DNA from: Toxonevra muliebris
Taxonomy: Eukaryota > Arthropoda > Insecta > Diptera > Pallopteridae
Assembly: GCA_963691655.1 (NCBI GenBank)
Contig: OY829327.1
Span: 53,022,079-53,086,078, forward strand
Length of the DNA stretch: 64,000 bases
Direction: 5' to 3'
Shown: in pieces, positions 48,001 to 59,399 of the stretch
Layout of the letters: the number at the start of each line of letters is the position of its first letter
How positions within the stretch are numbered: the stretch's first letter is position 1
The notes under the pieces: generated by a model
Database searches by the model: none
The model's input: only the letters and a program-made list of their open reading frames with translations
Told to the model about the DNA's origin: nothing
Program-made: the position numbers and the translations under genes

Positions 48001-48485
48001 TGATGAAATCTTAACAATGAAATTTGTTGCTACTCAATTACGTGAACGTGAATGTGAATATGAAAGCGAGGACGCCGCTCTAAAATTATGCAACGAAAAT
48101 GTTAACAGCACTTAGTATGTGTGGGTTTGGGTATATGTAAATAAGTACAAGCAAAATGACTTCTTACAAAGACAACTATACCAAAAAATGAGAAAAAATA
48201 AATAAATAAATAAAGAAAACCCAAACTGCGGCAGCCAACTGTGAGGAGTGAAAACAATAGAGTTGCCAACTTTCGCTAATGATCTACGTGGAGGCAAGTA
48301 TGTGCATGTATATATGCAGGAGAAAAATTACAAAATTACAAAAACACAACAACAATTACAGCAGCGTTATAACTTTTATGCATAACGGTGCATGATTTTG
48401 CATAAATTTAGAATGCTTTGCATTTGCTTCAATTTCATTCCCCCTCTCTCGGGTACTTTCTCTAACTCTATGCATGCTCTGAGTA
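42076..48485. repeat. Long intron-like stretch
   Basis: Poly(A) near 42140, 42320 and 44451-44463, a CA run at 47361-47378 and another near 47634-47648, CTG/TTG tracts near 43232-43250 and 46106-46155. A perfect 18 bp palindrome lies at 46380-46397. Open frames are short or low-complexity. I found no transposon ends and no exon that I can defend. Confidence 0.5.
46380..46397. repeat. Perfect 18 bp palindrome
   Basis: CTCTCATGATCATGAGAG is exactly self-complementary, centred on TGATCA, with no simple-repeat character. Confidence 0.85.
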
Positions 48486-48612
48486 CAGTATGTTCCAAAG
48501 AAATGCGTTACGTATTACTTTTCTCTACATAATTTGATATGCATGTGAAAAAGTAAATTATTTTTTACTTCGTGTTATAGTTTTTTCTCAGTACAGTTTT
48601 GTATTTTGTAAG

Positions 48613-48786
48613 TGTAATCCAAAAGGACCAAAAATTACCGTCAGGCAGGTAGCAAAATATACAAAAACATCAGTTTCATTGGTTACGAAGTGGTTGAAGA
48701 GATACAATGAATTTGGAAACGTAGATGATGAAGCGGGTAGAGGAACCTCAAAAATGTACGATGAAGTTATAATACATAGAACTTAG
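48613..48786 (+). pseudogene. Tc1-like transposase, N-terminal HTH piece
   Basis: CNPKGPKITVRQVAKYTKTS, VSLVTKWLKRYNEFGNVDDE and AGRGTSKMYDE form a helix-turn-helix domain followed by the GRG-type linker of Tc1-like transposases. A stop follows at 48784-48786, at the junction with a non-LTR fragment. No ATG is seen in frame close upstream. Confidence 0.75.
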
Positions 48787-49710
48787 GATGTTGAGGAATG
48801 CCACCTGGCATAACTCGACTGCCCTACATGGACACCTGCGAATCCTGGATACTTTATACAAAGATATTCAGGAGACGCGTATTCCTATGGATGGCATGAA
48901 AGAAGTCAAAATAACTGAGAAAAATTGTAAGACTCCGATAGCGGACGGAAACGTCGACGTGGAAGTTGAGGATAGCGATATCAGCATTTTCACTGATGGT
49001 TCTCTACTGGAAGGTAGAGCTGGGGCTGGTGCTTTCTCAGAATAGTTAAATTTGTCCTGTGTTCAACGGTTGGGAAAATATGTGTCCGTCTACCAGGCAG
49101 AGATGCTGGGTTTAGTGTATGCGCTGGACCGCCTTGTTGAGAATCAGGTCAATTGCAAGAGCATTGTCATTGGCCTTGACAGTGCATGCAGAGGACAGTT
49201 ATAACCTCTAGGTTAGCCATGGAGGGTGTTCCAACACTCAGTAAGTGCACTCGTGTAAACGAGCTTACACTGATGTGGGTGAGGGGACATTCAGTCATAG
49301 AGCAACATGAAATTGCTGATTTTTCGGCTAAAAAAGGTTCAACAGGTGAATTTTCTGAACCAGAACCATGCATCGCCATTGGTGATGGATTGGCGTAGGT
49401 CCCGTTAAAACAGTGGATAAACTCTGAACATAGTAAAAGATGGGAGGAAGAAGCTGACTGCAGGCAAGCAAAGACGGCCATGACGTGGTCGCGCACTGAG
49501 TCAGCCAAAGTCGTCAGACTGAACCGGAAGACTTTGAGCTGGCTAACAGCGCTGACTACAGGTCAGGGTCCCTTCAGGTATCACCTCAAAAACATGGAAC
49601 TTGTTGTGGATGACACCTGTAGGTGGTGTCCGGAGGAGCTCGAAACATTGGCGCACTTACTGTGCCAATGCCCAGCGTTGGCGAGAAGAAGGGTCTTGGG
49701 TCAATCTTGA
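48787..49710 (+). pseudogene. Non-LTR retrotransposon pol 3' part: RNase H and terminal zinc knuckle
   Basis: Beginning MLRNATWHNSTALHGHLRIL, the frame reaches the RNase H signature ISIFTDGSLLEGRAGAGAFS with the catalytic D. A stop follows, then YVSVYQAEMLGLVYALDRL with the catalytic Glu, then IVIGLDS. After a frameshift near 49185 come LTLMWVRGHSVIEQHEIADF with the His/Asp pair, FRYHLKNMELVVDDTCRWCP and HLLCQCPAL, a terminal C-x2-C...H-x4-C. An RNase H domain before this knuckle points to an I/R1-like rather than a minimal jockey clade. The copy is 5'-truncated with at least two disablements. Confidence 0.85.
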
Positions 49711-49920
49711 TACGTTGACGTAGTATACCAATACTCGGAGCATGCTCGTTTACAAGGGCATAGAGTAGAGGCATCAGGCGGTAGGGCACGACAAGGAATC
49801 TTGCCCGGCTGATAAATATAATAGAGCAGTTTTCGAAAAATACCACGCTTAGTTCGAGACAAGCACGATAAAAGCTGGCAAAAACTGGAGTTCGAGTGTT
49901 GGGGAGCACGAAATCTAAAC
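49711..49920 (+). other. Probable 3' untranslated part of the non-LTR fragment
   Basis: It lies between the pol stop and the resumption of Tc1-like coding sequence. No open frame and no TAACC-type tail were recognised, so the exact 3' end of the retrotransposon copy is unresolved. Confidence 0.35.
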
Positions 49921-50170
49921 TATTATTGACAGAAATTTAAACAATAAAAAGGCTTAGTTGGGCAAGGGAGAATTCGCAGCGTAATTGGGAGCAAGTTAAT
50001 TTTTACCGATTTTATATTTACAACGGAAGAAAGTCTGGACAAAAAATGGTCAAAAATTATTACAACGCACCCAGCAAAGGTCTATGTTTATAGCTGCTTT
50101 TCTGTAAATAGTTTCTGGAAATTCATTGCATTTACTCAAAAGCAGAATAATTATATCAGTGCAAAAGTGA
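49921..50170 (+). pseudogene. Tc1-like transposase, central piece
   Basis: Across two frames it reads RLSWARENSQRNWEQV, then LIFTDFIFTT, then TTHPAKVYVYSCFS and FWKFIAFTQKQN. Relatives have a 'W...VIFTDES' block carrying the first catalytic Asp, and 'HP.KV.VW.CFS' then 'G.I..F'. The D of FTD is kept. An early stop and a frameshift disable it. It continues the order begun at 48613. Confidence 0.6.
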
Positions 50171-50836
50171 TGTAAATAAATTTTTTTATTATTCGAATCT
50201 GTAGAGCTTTTGGAAGTATGTACATTATAATGTGTTGAGGACATGAATCTCATCGAATTCGATTGAACAACATTGTACCATAAACTTAGTTATATTTCAT
50301 TTTGTATTTCATGCTTTGTATTTTTGAATTTACGAACTTAGGTATCAACATTGATCGCCCAATGTTTCTTGAATTATTGATATGAATATTGTCTAATTCC
50401 ACTTCATGTAGCAACATTGGACGCTTAAAGTTATTTAAGTTTTATAAATGTTGTAATCTAAAATTGAAACTACTCATCTTTCATACCTCTTTAAAGAAAG
50501 TCGCCGACTGGCACTTCAAACTCATAAATTCATACTTAATTTTTTTTAAATTTATTTCAATATAATGACCAAAATGAGTGAAATGAGTAAAAATTCGAGA
50601 AAATTTTAATTTATTTTTTAATGGAAAAAACAATTTAGGTTTATTTTGCAATGTAAAATAAACTTTTAGTTAGAAAATACTTTTAAAGAAACACTTATTC
50701 ACTGCGTATAAAAGATGAAAATTTGAAACATTTTTGTAATTTGGGTTTATTTTTCCGAAAGTCAAGTATAGAGATTTTTGTTGTTCAGTGATCTATAGTA
50801 AAATTTCATGGGCAACATATTTCTTGTACATATGAA
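50171..50836. other. AT-rich noncoding stretch within the disrupted Tc1 region
   Basis: No further transposase motif is certain after 50170. AACATTG-ATCGCC-CAATGTT at about 50347-50366 is a short hairpin. Nothing else was recognised. Confidence 0.4.
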
Positions 50837-50920
50837 CCCTCTATCAACCCTCGTAATGGGTTAAAAAAGAAATTTTTTTGAAAAAGGCAAAAAAGACCCA
50901 TAATGGTGGGTATCAAAGGG
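50837..50920. mobile_element. 84 bp TTAA-type hairpin MITE
   Basis: The right end reads GGGTATCAAAGGG|TTAA. Reverse-complemented it starts CCCTTTGATACCCACCATTA and reaches ATGGGT. The left end starts CCCTCTATCAACCCTCGTAA and reaches TGGGT, preceded by TGAA, a likely mutated TTAA. It is tiny, entirely inverted repeat, and piggyBac-like in its termini. Confidence 0.55.
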
Positions 50921-51436
50921 TTAATATGTTAGAAAAAAATATTCCATGGAAAATTCTACTTCAAATTGCTGAGCATACAAAGAAGCTCTGATGTAAAACT
51001 AACAAATCATCTTATGGTTTATTACACTTAATCTGTTAGAAATGGGCAAAGTTTAGGCTTACCTAAAAAAAAATTTGACGTAAACTTTTAAAACGCCGAG
51101 ATCCGTAAAATTTTATTTCCCGATTTCTATCAGAATCCACTTTTAGAACCTTGTTATTTTTTCGTTTGTTGAACTATATTATTCAAAAACTAATCAACAC
51201 TATCACAATTTTTCTAACACCCGCAGAAATTAATTCAGAAATCATCAACCTTTCACGGCTTTTGTACACTATAGTAACCAAATTATTTATTGAATATTAT
51301 ATTGTACATTAGAAATGCGTGAATTTGTACACTATAATGTACAATTTCTCTAAGCTTGCAAAACAATTTTTTTAACAATTATTTTCTTAAGTTATTAATT
51401 TTTCATTATGCAATGAAGTTTTAACTTTCGTTTTAA

Positions 51437-51954
51437 CCCTTAAATACCCACTGGGCACTGCAGTGACCAACCACTTCCGCGGCTGCCTGTGCCGCCATTT
51501 TACGTTCGCCATTTAAAATAAACATCTGATCTTACTGTCTAAAGTTTTCTTTATCGATACGTATAAATAAGAATGGAAAAATGACAACTGTCGTACAGTT
51601 ACAGTTATCTTTAGCTCGAAAAGCATGTTTTGCAAAAATTTTAAACAACTAACTGAAAAAAAGGTGTTTTTATTTTCGAATTTTGTGTGGTAAATATATT
51701 GCCGTGTGGACAAATTTGTGTCAGACGGTATAGGATAACACCAAATAACTGTTTTTAAAAATTATTTCGAATGTATTTTAATTTATTCTCCAGATAACCG
51801 CCAAAGGTTACTACAGAGGTCAACCATGTAAATTAAAATAACTGCACCTTAAACTAATTTATTTGAAAACACGTAGAACAAACGTTGTTCGGAATCACAA
51901 ATACTACCTCTGGCTATGTTTTTAATTGAAATCGGACTATTGGGCGTTAAAGGG
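51437..51954. mobile_element. 518 bp piggyBac-like non-autonomous element
   Basis: TTAA at 51433-51436 and 51955-51958 flanks termini CCCTTAAATACCCACTGG and, reverse-complemented, CCCTTTAACGCCCAATAG. TTAA target duplication with CCCTT(T)-starting ends is the piggyBac signature. The interior has no transposase. Confidence 0.75.
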
Positions 51955-52094
51955 TTAAACTATTATAATTTAAAAAAAAGTTCGAATACCTGCTCAAAAT
52001 TTTAAACTTTTTACCTTCACTTCTTAAATTCACACAAAAGTTATTTCGACTGTTTTTAAAATCAAATAAAAACTGTAATACCATTTTTACTTAA

Positions 52095-52786
52095 TGGGGA
52101 AGGCCACTGTGACGGGTAAACAAAATTTTTAAATTAAAGTTTATATATTCAAAAATATGTGTACAAAATTTCAAGTCAAAAATCCAAAAATTGCTTGAGT
52201 TGCAGCCATTTTAGTGATAGTAAGTAGACTGAAAACTTAATGTACTGAAAACTTTAAACGCGTTTTTCTCGAAACGACTTTTTTCAAACTGGTAGCGTCG
52301 ATAACTCGATCAAATATTAACTGATTTTCAATTTTTTATTCGTTTTATTCGTTTTTGCAGTGCCTATCGTTAAACGTAGCCGATTTTCAAATTTTTGATT
52401 TTTATTATTTTTTAAGGTCTTTTGAAACAAAAAAAAAGGGTCGAAAACATGAAAAAATTTTCAAGCAGTCGCCATTTTGTGGAAAAAAAACGCTACATAC
52501 TACGAGAATTATACCCATATAGATTATTAAAGATTTTTTTTTCCAGAAAGTCCGTTCTTGAATCGACGCGACCATGGAGGGGAAAATTTTTTACTTTCTT
52601 CTTGCTTCACGGCAACGCCCATATCTTCAAAACTATTCAATATTTTTTAATCAAAATTTGTGGAAATATTGTTGGAAGTGCACTTAACAAAATCAATATA
52701 AAACGATCCCCATATTCCTTTATTTGATAAATAAAAAAATTCCCGAAAATCACTCAATTTTATAGCCTTCACAGGGGCTTTCCCCC
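52095..52786. mobile_element. 692 bp TTAA-flanked element, second type
   Basis: TTAA at 52091-52094 and 52787-52790 flanks TGGGGAAGGCCACTGTGACG and, reverse-complemented, GGGGGAAAGCCCCTGTGAAG. About 17 of the first 21 positions match. The interior contains AACGCGTTTTTCTCGAAAC near 52256, shared in inverse orientation with 968-1005. TTAA target choice fits piggyBac or Kolobok. No coding capacity was recognised. Confidence 0.75.
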
Positions 52787-52989
52787 TTAAACTTAAATTT
52801 CAAAGTGAAAAAACATGCTTGATTTAAAAAATAATTTTTTATTTTTAAAATTTCCGATTGGTTTGAAATGAGAAGTAATGAAATATGAAAAAATTTTTTG
52901 AAGCCAAAAACAACGAAAGGGTTAAAACAATAATTTTAAACTCATTCAGTTCCCTACAAAAAAAGTGTAAGTCTAGGTTGAACATGTGT

Positions 52990-53340
52990 CATTTGTACTT
53001 TATTTTGTACAGCACTTCTATAGAACCAATGTATTTCCCAAAATCTGATTTTGATTTAGCACTCAATGGCTCATATGGAGCAGGAAATATTAATTGGATT
53101 TTCCAAGAAGACAACGATTCAAAACAGCAGAGTTCCTTCTGTACATCCTGGAAAGAAGCAAATGGCATAATCACGTTAGATTCGTCTTCACAAAGTCCAG
53201 ATGCGAATCCAATCGAAAATGTGTGGTGGGTGATGAAGCTTAAGCTAAAAGCGGAAAAATCAGTGGTACTGGACTTCTTTGTAAATATAATCGCGCAACA
53301 GCATTTTAACTTTACTTTAAGAAATAAATGGAAAAATATA
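52990..53340 (+). pseudogene. Tc1-like transposase, C-terminal piece
   Basis: The open frame contains INWIFQEDNDSKQQSSFCTS with the second catalytic Asp, then WKEANGIITLDSSSQSPDAN and PIENVWWVMKLKLK with the catalytic Glu. Relatives have NDPKHTS and LDWPSQSPD, so several residues have drifted. After about 53260 the similarity weakens and the frame runs into the terminal repeat at 53398. The ATG at 52885 lies upstream of recognisable similarity and is not a credible start. Confidence 0.8.
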
Positions 53341-53400
53341 AATATCAAGGCTTTTTTCTTTAATAAATATTTAAAGTACTTTTTTTTGGAACACACTGTA

Positions 53401-56400
53401 TATTTTTGCAAGGGCATGTGTGTGCGTGTGAAAATATATTGTTGTATGTAATTTATATGCTTGTACAGAAAGTAAATTGCGAATGTAAGAAAGTACGCAA
53501 AAGTGCAAAATAAGAATAGTATATAATTTTTCTAAGGTATCGCACACACACACTATCATCTGCATGCACGTATATGAGTGTATTTGTTTAAACTACTTGT
53601 TTTAATTAGTATGTTTGCGTTGGTGTTAGTTATCACAAAAGAATTTATTTCCACATCAAAAATGAAGTAAACAAAACGAAACTTTTGTAATTCTCTTCTT
53701 CACTCGGTTTATTATTTTCTAAAAATTTGTTTGCATGCGAATGACATTTCTATTATAGATAAAAATGTTTACCTACATTTTTTTGCTATTCTGTCCTTAG
53801 AAATAACAAAAAATAATAAGAGTATTCACAATTGCGTGATAACGTTCGGAACAGGGTTTTCATATGAGAAGGTTTGTGAGTGCGGTCCGAATTAAAATAG
53901 CAGTATTTTTAGAACTTCTGTAAAGAATTATTTTGCATTAGTTCTAAACACTTTAACACCAAAAATGAAGCTATAAAAATTTTTTGAAAAATATTTTCAC
54001 TGTAATAAAATAGATCAGGCAATCTGAATACTAATCAATTAAACAATCGCCTTTTTAAAATATTCATGGAATTCAAAAAAAAAAAAAACTATTAACACTT
54101 TATGCGTTCTAATTACAATCGATGCCGACAAATAAAAAGTGCCACATTTGTGTTATTAAAAGTTTCCATGTGGTAAAGTGCGGTATGAAACCAAAAACCT
54201 TGAATCATGCAATCATGAATACCTTTAATATTATTATTTTTTTTGTGAAAGAAATTTGAAATTCATTTTTCTTTATAATTAGTAAACATTTTACTGAAAA
54301 TGCTACCACTTTTGTTTTTATTTTGCATTTTTTCTTTAGAAATTTGCATTTTACTTTATTAATTTTCGGAAATTTCTTACAAAAATTCAGAGTACTTGTT
54401 TATATATGTGTGTGGGAAAGCTTTAAAAAATATTTGTATTTTCTTAATTTTTATTTCATTTATTTTTTTATTTTTTTATTTTTTTTAAATGCATGCATTT
54501 CGCTTTTCCATCATCCTCTTTGTTTTTTTGCGTAGTCGCTTTCTTTCTCTATCTTTCTTTATAACGAAGATTTTTCTTTTTCTTTAGCTTTTTATTTCGT
54601 TCTTTATTTATTTTTCTTCATTTTTTCGTTGCTGTTGCTTTTATGAGGTAAAACCATTAAAACACTTTTTCATTTCCTGTTTCCGGCCTTTGAGCACACT
54701 TAAGGTAAATAGTAATTTAAAATTTAAATTGAAGCGCTAAGGGAATTTAAGATGTAGGACAAAAAGTAAACATAAAAATATTCGAAAATCATATGTATTT
54801 AAATGAGTGCGGAGTGGACGTTTATTAAGCGAAATATTAATTAAATTTATTTAAATTGTTGTCGAGAAGAAAAAAATTCAATTAAAAATATCTACAAAAT
54901 ACAAATTATTCCCATCAGAGCACGAACTTCTATTGTCTTCTTCCAGATGTCTCCTAACTCCTTGTGGTTAAATATTGACAAACTCTATCTATTTCCTTTT
55001 AAAGGCCCACTTAAAAGTCTCCAATCTTGATCCATTATAGAAAGTGTAAGTTACGGGTATATAATCTTTACATACACCTTGATGTTTTTCATCGGGAAAT
55101 ATTGTGAAAAGCTATTAATTTTTAAAAGTAGCAGGTAAGCTGTTTTCTTAAAAAAATCAATCAATCGTTTTGTTTGTGTGCGTGCGTTTTTAGTGTGTGT
55201 GCTAAAAACATATACCCGTAAATGCATTCATGAAAAAATCCCACAGAAGAATATAAATTTTTTAAAGCAGCTACTAATGGTTTCCCTAGAAAAACTGTAA
55301 TAAAAGCTATAAACGAGAGTGGCTTTAATACCATCTCAAAAATTTTTTTTTTTTCATTTTGAAATTGTCGGTTAAGAAGATGTAACTAGTACGCAAATCC
55401 CTGTGAATGTAAAATGCCAAAATGCATAAAAATTTAAATTGAAATTGAAATTGAAGTGAAGTGAAGTGAAATGAGCGAACTCATTTATAAGGACATCAAT
55501 CATTTTTAATGCATGAAAAGTGGCTTACTACATACATGCACACACTCAATCACATAAATATGGTATACTTGAATAAGTTGTAGTCAAGTACAGAGTATCG
55601 CTCATTTGAGTATATGCACGTTAAAAAAACTAGGCATATTCACTTGTGTATAAGAACTCGTAAATGTCTGATTATCATTTTGAAAGCTTGCCAAATGACA
55701 TTAGTTGTTTTGCTCTACTGTTTCTTTTCCAAGTTTCTTGAATATGTGGCGTTTCGTACAATTGCCACAATTGTCTGACTTGTCATAAAGTCTTAGTTTG
55801 CACTTTTCTTTCTGTTTTTTTTTTATATTCCCATTCGTATTCATAACAATTTGAATCCATGTTTTATATATTTTTGAAAAATTGTCATAAATGAAAAATG
55901 TAAAAGACCATGCCAAACGAATATGTGTGTGGTGTGTGTGTACCATGTCCGTCCGTCCACTCTACATATTCTTGGACACAGTGGCATGTGCAAGTCAATT
56001 GAACTTGACAACTGCTGTCACTCTCAAATAATTAATCATTTCTTTTCGTATAAATTTACTTTTATTTAGTTTCTTATTTGTGAATTACATATATAATCAA
56101 GCTGTGAAATCGTTAGCGTTATGGCAGAATTCACTAAGTTCATTTTTTTAATTTCTGAGATAAAGTTAGGTTATATACAGTACATGATGCGCTACGAACA
56201 CTGAAAAAACTTAAAAACTCAACAGTATTAGTACTAAACGTATTAGTACTCGTTTCAGCTGGATCACTAAAAGTCCAATTTATTATGCCATTCGAATTAT
56301 AGAAGCTGATTAATACGGATCCTATTAAAAACAATAGTTTGGACTTATTGATTTTTGCTTGAACAACGACGAAATTTTCCCTGTTCTTTCGTCAGTTCAT

Positions 56401-56468
56401 CTATTTCAATAGATTCGTCTTTGGGTGCCTGTCCCTACCACTTTATACTCTTTTAATCTTAAAGATTG
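53401..56468. repeat. Intron-like DNA
   Basis: Simple CACACA and TTTATTT tracts, poly(A) at about 54068-54081, and a GAAGT short tandem near 55455-55470. GTATTAGTACT occurs twice, 15 bp apart, at 56225-56250. GTGCGGTCCGAATTAAAATA at 53881-53900 resembles a transposon end but has no inverted partner. No gene. Confidence 0.5.
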
Positions 56469-56866
56469 CACTATACAACACTCTTTTTTTTACCCATCGC
56501 CAAAAGGGAAGGTCTTCAATATTTTTTGGTCCACTGAATCCGAATTTGCATAACATTGCTCTTAATTAAACAACTTCGAATCTCTATAACTTGTGACAGA
56601 AATGGAACAGAGAATCAAATAAACTCTTAAATTAAAGATAATTTAATTGCCTTTTTGAAAAGATATAGATACTCTACTTTTCATTTCGAAAAATTGTAAT
56701 TTTTATAAAAATTTCGACCCATATCCGGAAAATCAAAAATTTGGCTATATCTCGAAAACCTGAAACCTGTTGCTACGAAAAAACTGATGGCAGATTCGGA
56801 CTCAATATTGGGAACCATCCATTTTGGCGATGGGTATTGCAATTTTTTCCATTTTGTTGTATAGTG
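56469..56866. mobile_element. 398 bp MITE with CACTATACAACA termini
   Basis: The left end is CACTATACAACA and further in ACCCATCGCCAAAA. The right end, reverse-complemented, also gives CACTATACAACA followed by ACCCATCGCCAAAA. Both blocks are perfect and in the same order, with a slightly different spacer. No unambiguous target duplication was seen (ATTG against TTAT). No coding capacity. The superfamily is not assigned. Confidence 0.75.
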
Positions 56867-58332
56867 TTATTTGAAAAAGAGTTAAAGTCTGGCTAAATTA
56901 TATTCGAAATGGTTATTTTTAACATTAAATAGTTTAAGCTAGTTTCCAATCTTTCCTTCAAAGTTTTCCTCCAAATTTTTAGTGGCCTTGAAAAGTGAAC
57001 GTTCCCAAGATAAATAGATGTTTCTTAATTTATCCTTTTTTTGACAAAAATTCTATAATTTATTTAAAACTCGAAAACTCTAAAAGAAAGTTTGTACCTT
57101 TGCAGCTTGAAAATTTAGCAAAAGTTTTCTATAGAAACAAATAAATTATGCTATTTTAATTAGGAAAATTACATTCTGCTGAAGCTGGTCATTCATGTTG
57201 ATGATGATGCTGTAAGTTTGCTAAGTTTTCCATTTTGTTCGCATATAAAATTTACTTGAGATTTACTTAAGCTGGCATTTGTGTGTTTCCAAGGGAAAAA
57301 GAGAAAATTATTTAGATGGTGGTAAGACTGCAAGCCATCCACACTGTAGCTAAATATAGTAATTGCTTGCTATGCTATACTATTTAGTATATGAAGTTCG
57401 ATTGTATTTAGTTTTTATATACACTATATATATATATTCCCCTTCCTCATCCTCAACGAATTTTGACAGTCATCATGAACTTGGAAGTAGACGAAGATTA
57501 ATTACAGTTTTGATACTAACTTTCCCTGCAGTACACCAAGGCTTATATGGCTAGGTATGTGTGAATGTGTGTGTGGTTATGCATGTGTAATTATGTTTAT
57601 ATACGTATTTATATACATACATACGTAATTAGTTTAGTATGTATGCATAAATAGCGAATGGAATCATTTCTTAAGAGCATTTATGCTTTTGTGGTGGTTT
57701 CGTGCAATATTTTTACTTAACATTCCGCAAAATATGGCGTATGGCTTATCGAAAGTATTAAATATCGTGACCAAGAGACATTTTCTTCTTTTATTTATTT
57801 ATTTTTTATTTTTTTTGTTTGGTCTAGGTTTATTTGGATTTTCTCGTAACTTTTGCCTTATCTGTTAATAATCATATAGAGTAATTAGGTACATAGAACA
57901 AATGTAAAAGAGATTAATATATGAGCGTGTGTTATTTCTCTTTAAGCAAATACTTGCTTCGCTTTGTATCTTTGCCTTAGGCCGAGTTGTTATTGCATCA
58001 AAAAACCTTTGCGATTAAAGCTCAGGTGAAAGCTATCGCTGACGTTTGTGAAAAACTAAATGGTAATGAATGAAACTTAAGACACTATGCTAATCAGTTT
58101 TACGCTTCTTCTGCATATTCCCCATTTTCCTCTACCCTAAAATAGATCAGAAAATAGTTGGAAAAGATGTAAACATATCGCACTTTGATTGCTTACGTTG
58201 CGCGACAATTTCAAACTTTACAATATCAATAGATCAATGAACTACTTTTTAAGGGTAAAAATCTTTGTTTGGGATTCCTGCTATAATAGTCCAGAATTCA
58301 TAGTGTTGACATATGTATATATTGGAGATCAT
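56867..58332. other. AT-rich noncoding stretch
   Basis: TATATATA near 57425-57437 and poly(T) near 57805. Nothing else was recognised. Confidence 0.45.
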
Positions 58333-58560
58333 CGCCGTTGCGTAGTGGTTAGTATCCTCGACTGCTACGCAGTATTCAGTCAAAAATGGAAAATAAAAAC
58401 AACAAGTTTTCCACACGACACCACCTCTTGACTGGCAATGGCTGATAAAGAAAGCTTTTCATTCGCTGTACAAATATAACTCGCACAGTATGAATGGATG
58501 CGAAAAACTCGGTCTTGGTCTTCCTTTGGGTTAGACGTCATAAAAGAAGAAGTAGAAGAT
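58333..58560 (+). mobile_element. tRNA-derived SINE copy
   Basis: GCCGTTGCGTAGTGGTTAGT at 58334 begins a tRNA-like head with an A-box-like segment. Its start matches the reverse-strand copy at 11298-11289 (GCCGTTGCGT). The B-box is degraded (ATTCAGTCAAA). The body has ACCTCTTGACTGGCAATGG, as in the fragment near 42032. The pol III promoter is therefore damaged and the copy is old. Confidence 0.6.
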
Positions 58561-58601
58561 TTGGGGGTTAATATAAATATTCGTTTTTATTTTAACATAT
58601 A

Positions 58602-58936
58602 CACGGAAAAAAAGGATTTATGAAAAATAACGTGTGATATTCAAATAAAGCAGAATAATCAGAATTTGCCATTCCTTCCTGTAATTTAGATATTTCATGA
58701 GATACTCAATATGAATTTATGGGTAAACTGCAAACATTACAGCCCAAAACTTAAAAATTGATTTGAAACTCCAATAATATTAACTGTATTATGAAGTACA
58801 TTTGCAAATTGTATTGATTCATTCTGGATATTATAAATTAAACTCGTTAAACTTTGTTTACTAGCCGGGAAAGACAAGGAAAACTGTAATTATTATCTGA
58901 AATCCAATGAATTATTACAGAATATTTTTTTCCGTG
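58602..58936. mobile_element. 335 bp TA-flanked MITE (CACGGAAAAAAA termini)
   Basis: The left end CACGGAAAAAAAGG and the right end, reverse-complemented, CACGGAAAAAAATA are flanked by TA on both sides (58600-58601, 58937-58938). The TIR is short, about 12 bp. The interior is AT-rich without an open frame. It fits a Tc1/mariner-type MITE. Confidence 0.65.
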
Positions 58937-59300
58937 TACTTATTTCATGCTTAAGAGAAAGTTGTGTATGTTTATTAAGTAAAACAAAATGGACTGAGAC
59001 TGAAAATTACACCACCCTTTCATCCCATTTTTCTGATATTACGTGGAGTACTTACGATTGAATTTACCATTCATGGGTTAACGTTGCGTCTTAGAGAAAA
59101 ATATTTCTCATCGAAAAGTAGCTGGGGTCAATGAAAGTCAAAAAGTGAGGATCCAAAATTTGACAAACGTAAATGGTTCTTGTTCTCCAAAACAAAGATA
59201 GAAATGTTGAATTATTATCTTAACTTAATATTACTAACCTATAATTATTTTAAAACTCTTTAATATTCCATAAACTAAATTAAAGCATAACTCTAAGTAA

Positions 59301-59390
59301 TCGAATATTTCTCTTTCTTTTCATTTTAGGTAAGAGTCGTTCGATCAGACTTTATAGCATTTCAAATAACAATTTACTTGGCATCAAGTC
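59301..59390 (+). other. Recursive-splice site followed by a 61 nt RS-exon or cassette exon
   Basis: TTTCTCTTTCTTTTCATTTT leads to AG|GTAAGA at 59329|59330, a strong acceptor fused to a donor. A second strong donor, AGTC|GTAAGT, begins at 59391. This is the arrangement expected of a ratchet point with its RS-exon. Taken as a conventional exon, 59330-59390 is open in two frames, one reading KSRSIRLYSISNNNLLGIK. It could therefore also be a genuine small exon. Orientation agrees with the site at 16055. Confidence 0.6.
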
Positions 59391-59399
59391 GTAAGTGTT

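Larger units (their letters stand above)
48486..53398 (+). mobile_element. Dispersed Tc1-like element (inferred single copy with nested insertions)
   Basis: The left terminus CAGTATGTTCCAAAGAAATG follows TA at 48484-48485. The right terminus, reverse-complemented from 53398, is CAGTGTGTTCCAAAAAAAAG and is followed by TA. They agree at 17 of 20 positions. Three collinear + strand pieces of Tc1-like transposase lie between them (48613-48786, 49921-50170, 52990-53340), separated by a non-LTR fragment and by TTAA-flanked elements. One element opened by later insertions is the simplest reading. Two related partial copies is the alternative. Confidence 0.6.

Noticed and set aside
51050..51075. Reverse-strand ratchet-like site (T-run, TAG, GTAAGC)
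   Set aside because: The tract is a plain nine-T run inside a transposon graveyard, and no supporting downstream donor was identified. Probably chance.
53875..54200. Possible Tc1-like end (GTGCGGTCCGAATTAAAATA)
   Set aside because: The only similar string nearby (AGTGCGGTATG near 54178) is in direct, not inverted, orientation, and no transposase motif lies between.
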